Positions 61,333 to 64,000 of a DNA stretch of 64,000 nt are shown here, piece after piece. A model generated the notes under the pieces. It searched no databases. It was given only the letters and a program-made list of their open reading frames with translations, and had not been told where the DNA came from. The DNA is taken from the NCBI GenBank assembly GCA_018335925.1, contig JAGXRF010000018.1:156643-220642 (forward strand), read 5' to 3'. Source of the DNA: Flavobacteriales bacterium. GTDB lineage: Bacteria; Bacteroidota; Bacteroidia; Flavobacteriales; Flavobacteriaceae. Both the position numbers and the translations under genes were made by a program. The number at the start of each line of letters is the position of its first letter. Positions within the stretch are counted from its first letter, which is position 1.

Positions 61333-63222
61333 ATGGAAAGCAACACAGAATTTGGAGGAATTTCATTTGACTTGCCAAAAAACCAATCTAACGTAATTAA
61401 AGTGATTGGTGTTGGAGGTGGAGGAAGCAATGCCATCAACCACATGTTCCGTCAGGGAATTGTTGGAGTAGATTTTGTTATTTGTAACACCGATGCACAA
61501 GCATTGCAAAACAGTCCGGTACCTAACAAAATCCAATTAGGAGTCAATTTAACCGAAGGTTTAGGAGCAGGTGCCAACCCTGATGTGGGGTACCAATCGG
61601 CAATTGAATCGGTAAGCGACATTGAAAAAATGTTAAATACCAATACCAAAATGGTATTCATTACTGCTGGTATGGGTGGTGGAACCGGAACAGGAGCTGC
61701 ACCGGTTATTGCTCAAATGGCCAAAGAGAGAGATATTTTGACCGTTGGAATTGTGACCATTCCTTTTCAGTTTGAAGGAAAGAACAGAACCGAACAAGCG
61801 TTGATTGGATTAGAGAGATTACGTAAACACGTAGACTCATTGATTGTAATCAACAACAATAAATTAAGAGAAGTATACGGAAACCTTGGTTTTAAAGCAG
61901 GCTTCTCCAAAGCAGATGAAGTGTTGGCTACTGCTGCTAAGGGTATTGCAGAAGTAATTACACATCATTATACGCAAAATATCGATTTAAAAGATGCCAA
62001 AACAGTATTGTCAAACAGTGGAACTGCCATCATGGGGTCAGCCAAAGCTTCTGGGGAAACTAGAGCTAAAGATGCCATTGTATCTGCATTAGATTCTCCA
62101 TTGTTAAACGATAATAAAATAAGTGGTGCTAAAAACGTTTTGTTGCTTATCGTTTTTGGTTCAAGTGAAATTACTATTGATGAAATTGGAGAGATTAACG
62201 ATTACATTCAAACAGAAGCTGGATTTAGTGCCAACATTATCATGGGGGTAGGGGAAGATGAAACTTTGGAAGATGCAATTGCAGTTACTGTAATCGCTAC
62301 AGGTTTTAATGTAGAACAACAAAAAGAGATTGTTAACACCCAACCACGTAAAATTGTACACCCTTTACATGATGAACAAATCAATACCATCGATTTAACA
62401 CCTAAAGCTCCGGAAGTTATTTCTTCGCCTGAAGTGCCTTTAGAAGTGGTTTCTTCCAATAAAATTGTTTTTGATTTGATGGAAGACATCGAGGTAGTAG
62501 ATGCTAAAGTAATTACCAATGAATTGGTGCCAACTACTGAAGCAATTAAAAATATGGAGGTAAGTTATGAAATTGTTTCTCCTGAGTTTAAAGAGCAGTT
62601 AATTGCTACCACAGCAGAGATTAGAGACATCTTTGTACACGAACCTGAGTTTGTGATTGTAGAGGCTCCAAAAGCGGAAACTACTTTTCATTTATTTGAT
62701 GTTACTGAGGAGGTAAAAGAAATAAAAGTAAAAGAGGTAGTAGAGTTTGTAAACATTACTGAGGTGGATAACGGAGTAATCAAGCATTCTTTAGAAGAGT
62801 ACATGGAAGTGGAAAAATCCTTGTTAGATTCTAAACCAATTGTGCAAAAAGTAGAGGAGCCTGAGATAAGTTTTACAGTGAAACAAGTTGCGGAAACTAC
62901 AGCTGCTCCAGTTGCTCAAGAAGCTAAAAAGTGGGATTTAGATTCGATAAATCCAACAGAAATGACCATCGAAGAATCGATGAAACTGAGAGCAGAAGAA
63001 CGTAGAAGAAAATTAAAAGATTTTAATTATAAATTTCAAAACCAACAAATGGGTAGGTTAGAAGATTTAGAAAAAGAACCTGCATTCAAACGTTCTGGTG
63101 TAGAATTAAATGAGCCAACCAAATCAGACAGTGCTACCATGAGCAGAATAACTCAAGATGGCAACGGGCAAAATTTGTTTTTGCGTTCAAATAATTCATT
63201 TTTACACGATAATGTAGATTAA
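61333..63222 (+). CDS. ftsZ: Cell division GTPase FtsZ with long C-terminal extension
   Basis: The tubulin-like protein that forms the Z-ring. The GTPase core (residues 15-325) shows VIGVGGGGSNAINHM, TAGMGGGTGTGAAPVIA and the T7 region DEVLATAAKGIAEVIT. The protein is 629 residues, against 383 in E. coli: about 300 extra residues follow the core, rich in V, E, T and P, then a basic helix ESMKLRAEERRRKLKDFNYKF and an end with LFLRSNNSFLHDNVD. Long linkers are usual in flavobacterial FtsZ. It ends the division cluster. Confidence 0.97.
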   Translation: MESNTEFGGISFDLPKNQSNVIKVIGVGGGGSNAINHMFRQGIVGVDFVICNTDAQALQNSPVPNKIQLGVNLTEGLGAGANPDVGYQSAIESVSDIEKMLNTNTKMVFITAGMGGGTGTGAAPVIAQMAKERDILTVGIVTIPFQFEGKNRTEQALIGLERLRKHVDSLIVINNNKLREVYGNLGFKAGFSKADEVLATAAKGIAEVITHHYTQNIDLKDAKTVLSNSGTAIMGSAKASGETRAKDAIVSALDSPLLNDNKISGAKNVLLLIVFGSSEITIDEIGEINDYIQTEAGFSANIIMGVGEDETLEDAIAVTVIATGFNVEQQKEIVNTQPRKIVHPLHDEQINTIDLTPKAPEVISSPEVPLEVVSSNKIVFDLMEDIEVVDAKVITNELVPTTEAIKNMEVSYEIVSPEFKEQLIATTAEIRDIFVHEPEFVIVEAPKAETTFHLFDVTEEVKEIKVKEVVEFVNITEVDNGVIKHSLEEYMEVEKSLLDSKPIVQKVEEPEISFTVKQVAETTAAPVAQEAKKWDLDSINPTEMTIEESMKLRAEERRRKLKDFNYKFQNQQMGRLEDLEKEPAFKRSGVELNEPTKSDSATMSRITQDGNGQNLFLRSNNSFLHDNVD

Positions 63223-63245
63223 CCAAACAAATCCTAAAGTACACT

Positions 63246-63278
63246 AACCCAAAAGCCATTGGTTTTTGGGTTATTTTT
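63246..63278 (+). terminator. Terminator of the division cluster
   Basis: AACCCAAAAGCC and GGTTTTTGGGTT pair with one mismatch around ATT, followed by ATTTTTTT. It overlaps the -33 region of the following promoter. Confidence 0.82.
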
Positions 63279-63287
63279 TTAAATTTG
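63259..63287 (+). promoter_or_regulatory. Promoter for the YqeY-like gene
   Basis: TTG at 63259-63261 and TAAATTTG at 63280-63287 are 18 bases apart. The -33 part lies in the loop and right arm of the ftsZ terminator. Confidence 0.55.
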
Positions 63288-63309
63288 CATACTGAAAAAA
63301 ATATAGGAA

Positions 63310-63759
63310 ATGAGTTTACAAGCAACCATCAACGAAGAAATAAAAAATGCCATGCGTGCAAAAGATGCCATTGCATTAGAAGCATTGAGAGCAGTTAAAA
63401 GTGCTATATTATTGGCATTAACAGATGGAGGTGCCAAAGAGGAATTGTCATCAGACGAAGAAATTAAACTTTTGCAACGATTGGTAAAACAGCGTAAGGA
63501 TAGTGCAGATATTTATACCAAACAAGGCAGAGCCGATTTGGCAGAGCCAGAATTGGCACAAGTTGCTGTAATTGAAAAGTTTTTACCAGAACAAATGTCG
63601 GAAGAACAGGTAGAACAAGTAGTACAATCCTTAATTGCTGCAAACGGATTTTCAGGAATGGCAAATATGGGTGCTTTGATGGGTTTAGCTACCAAAGAAT
63701 TGGCAGGAAAAGCAGATGGAAAATTAATCTCAGGAGTAGTAAAAAGATTACTTAGTTAA
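63310..63759 (+). CDS. GatB/YqeY domain protein
   Basis: A 149-residue YqeY protein: LQATINEEIKNAMRAKDAIALEALRAVKSAI, RLVKQRKDSADIYTKQGRADLAE, EQMSEEQVEQVVQSLI and the end ADGKLISGVVKRLLS. It resembles the tail domain of the GatB amidotransferase subunit; stand-alone forms may bind tRNA, but their role is unclear. It has its own promoter inside the ftsZ terminator and is followed by tRNA-Arg. Confidence 0.93.
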   Translation: MSLQATINEEIKNAMRAKDAIALEALRAVKSAILLALTDGGAKEELSSDEEIKLLQRLVKQRKDSADIYTKQGRADLAEPELAQVAVIEKFLPEQMSEEQVEQVVQSLIAANGFSGMANMGALMGLATKELAGKADGKLISGVVKRLLS

Positions 63760-63804
63760 TAAGAATCTAATAACTTTTTACTTCTCACCACATACTAATA
63801 TAAA

Positions 63805-63878
63805 GGCTACGTAGTTCAACTGGATAGAATATCAGATTTCGGCTCTGAGGGTTGGGGGTTCGAATCCCTCCGTGGTCA
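63805..63878 (+). tRNA. tRNA-Arg (anticodon TCG)
   Basis: Acceptor GGCTACG pairs with CGTGGTC (two G-T pairs). The anticodon stem TCAGA/TCTGA encloses TTTCGGC with TCG at 63839-63841. The T-arm reads GGGGGTTCGAATCCCTC. CCA is not encoded. Confidence 0.94.
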
Positions 63879-63886
63879 CGAATAAG

Positions 63887-63941
63887 TTTTAAAGGAGCCT
63901 AAAAACACAAGCTTGCTTGATGTTTTTAGGCTCCTTTAAAA
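63887..63941 (+). terminator. Perfect 21-bp hairpin after tRNA-Arg
   Basis: The arms are 63887-63907 (TTTTAAAGGAGCCTAAAAAC plus A) and 63921-63941, perfectly complementary, with a 13-base loop containing the palindrome CAAGCTTG. It can end tRNA transcription. It is longer than an ordinary terminator and is followed by more hairpins. Confidence 0.75.
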
Positions 63942-64000
63942 TTTTCAAAGCGGAGCTTTGTAGGGATCTTTAATCCCTCCTGAATTTGCTTGATGTTTTT
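63913..64000 (+). repeat. Repeat/hairpin series at the window edge
   Basis: TTGCTTGATGTTTTT occurs at 63913-63927 and again at 63986-64000, the last base of the window. Between them lie two small hairpins: CAAAGC/GCTTTG (63946-63960) and AGGGAT/ATCCCT (63962-63978). The unit may continue beyond the window. Confidence 0.6.

Overview
The window is an ordinary-looking chromosomal segment from an AT-rich member of the Bacteroidota, almost certainly a Flavobacteriaceae-type organism. The evidence is the type IX secretion gene porT beside ubiE and the lipidated Omp85 protein TamL, the gliding genes gldB and gldC, a methionine synthase split into two proteins, a Bacteroidota-style division/cell-wall cluster with a PASTA-tailed FtsI, and many upstream regions carrying the Bacteroidota -7 promoter element TAnnTTTG. 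I do not assign a species.

Layout. 1-10.9 kb: thyA, a TonB-like secreted protein, a small CBM48/E-set protein, a 2TM protein with folA, then ubiE-porT convergent with a TrmH-type RNA methyltransferase, tamL, fbaA, accD and convergent metK. 10.9-16.1 kb: a methionine/one-carbon locus in which metK and the split metH plus metF diverge. The 510-base gap holds what I read as two different SAM riboswitch classes, SAM-II on the metK side and SAM-I on the metH side. 16.1-18.7 kb: a Fic protein gene inserted between metF and a di-haem cytochrome c peroxidase, flanked by a 138-bp direct duplication of the peroxidase gene end. 18.8-31.6 kb: rplY-prs, tRNA-Leu(CAA), an ECF sigma/anti-sigma-like/outer-membrane protein operon, a divergent two-component system, a polyprenyl synthase, rlmN, an O-methyltransferase, and a GxxExxY gene surrounded by three copies of a 27-bp repeat. 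31.7-47.4 kb: pyrophosphate-driven ion pump, PAP2 phosphatase, TatA, M1 peptidase and associated secreted proteins, pepE, dnaG, a degraded higBA pair, a LuxR-type regulator, nadE, gldBC, engB and an alpha/beta hydrolase. 47.6-63.2 kb: the cluster mraZ-rsmH-ftsL-ftsI-murE-mraY-murD-ftsW-murG-murC-ftsQ-ftsA-ftsZ, all on the + strand and tightly coupled, with an MraZ-box array in front. 63.3-64 kb: a YqeY-like protein, tRNA-Arg(TCG) and a series of hairpins at the window edge.

How the genes work together. ThyA and FolA form the thymidylate/folate cycle. MetF and the two MetH parts regenerate methionine, and MetK makes the SAM that both riboswitches would sense. PorT, GldB and GldC belong to the type IX secretion/gliding apparatus. 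The division cluster supplies lipid II synthesis (MurE, MraY, MurD, MurG, MurC), septal synthases (FtsW, FtsI) and the Z-ring (FtsA, FtsZ); murF is not in it.

The least ordinary parts are the paired SAM riboswitches with a start-codon hairpin at metH, palindromic and CCAAC-type repeats translated inside MetH, the fic insertion with its 10-bp-phased GATAC array, the GxxExxY cassette with inverted repeats, a higB toxin with two in-frame stops beside an intact higA, and the loss of all zinc-ribbon cysteines in both DnaG and AccD. I found no CRISPR array, prophage or transposase gene.
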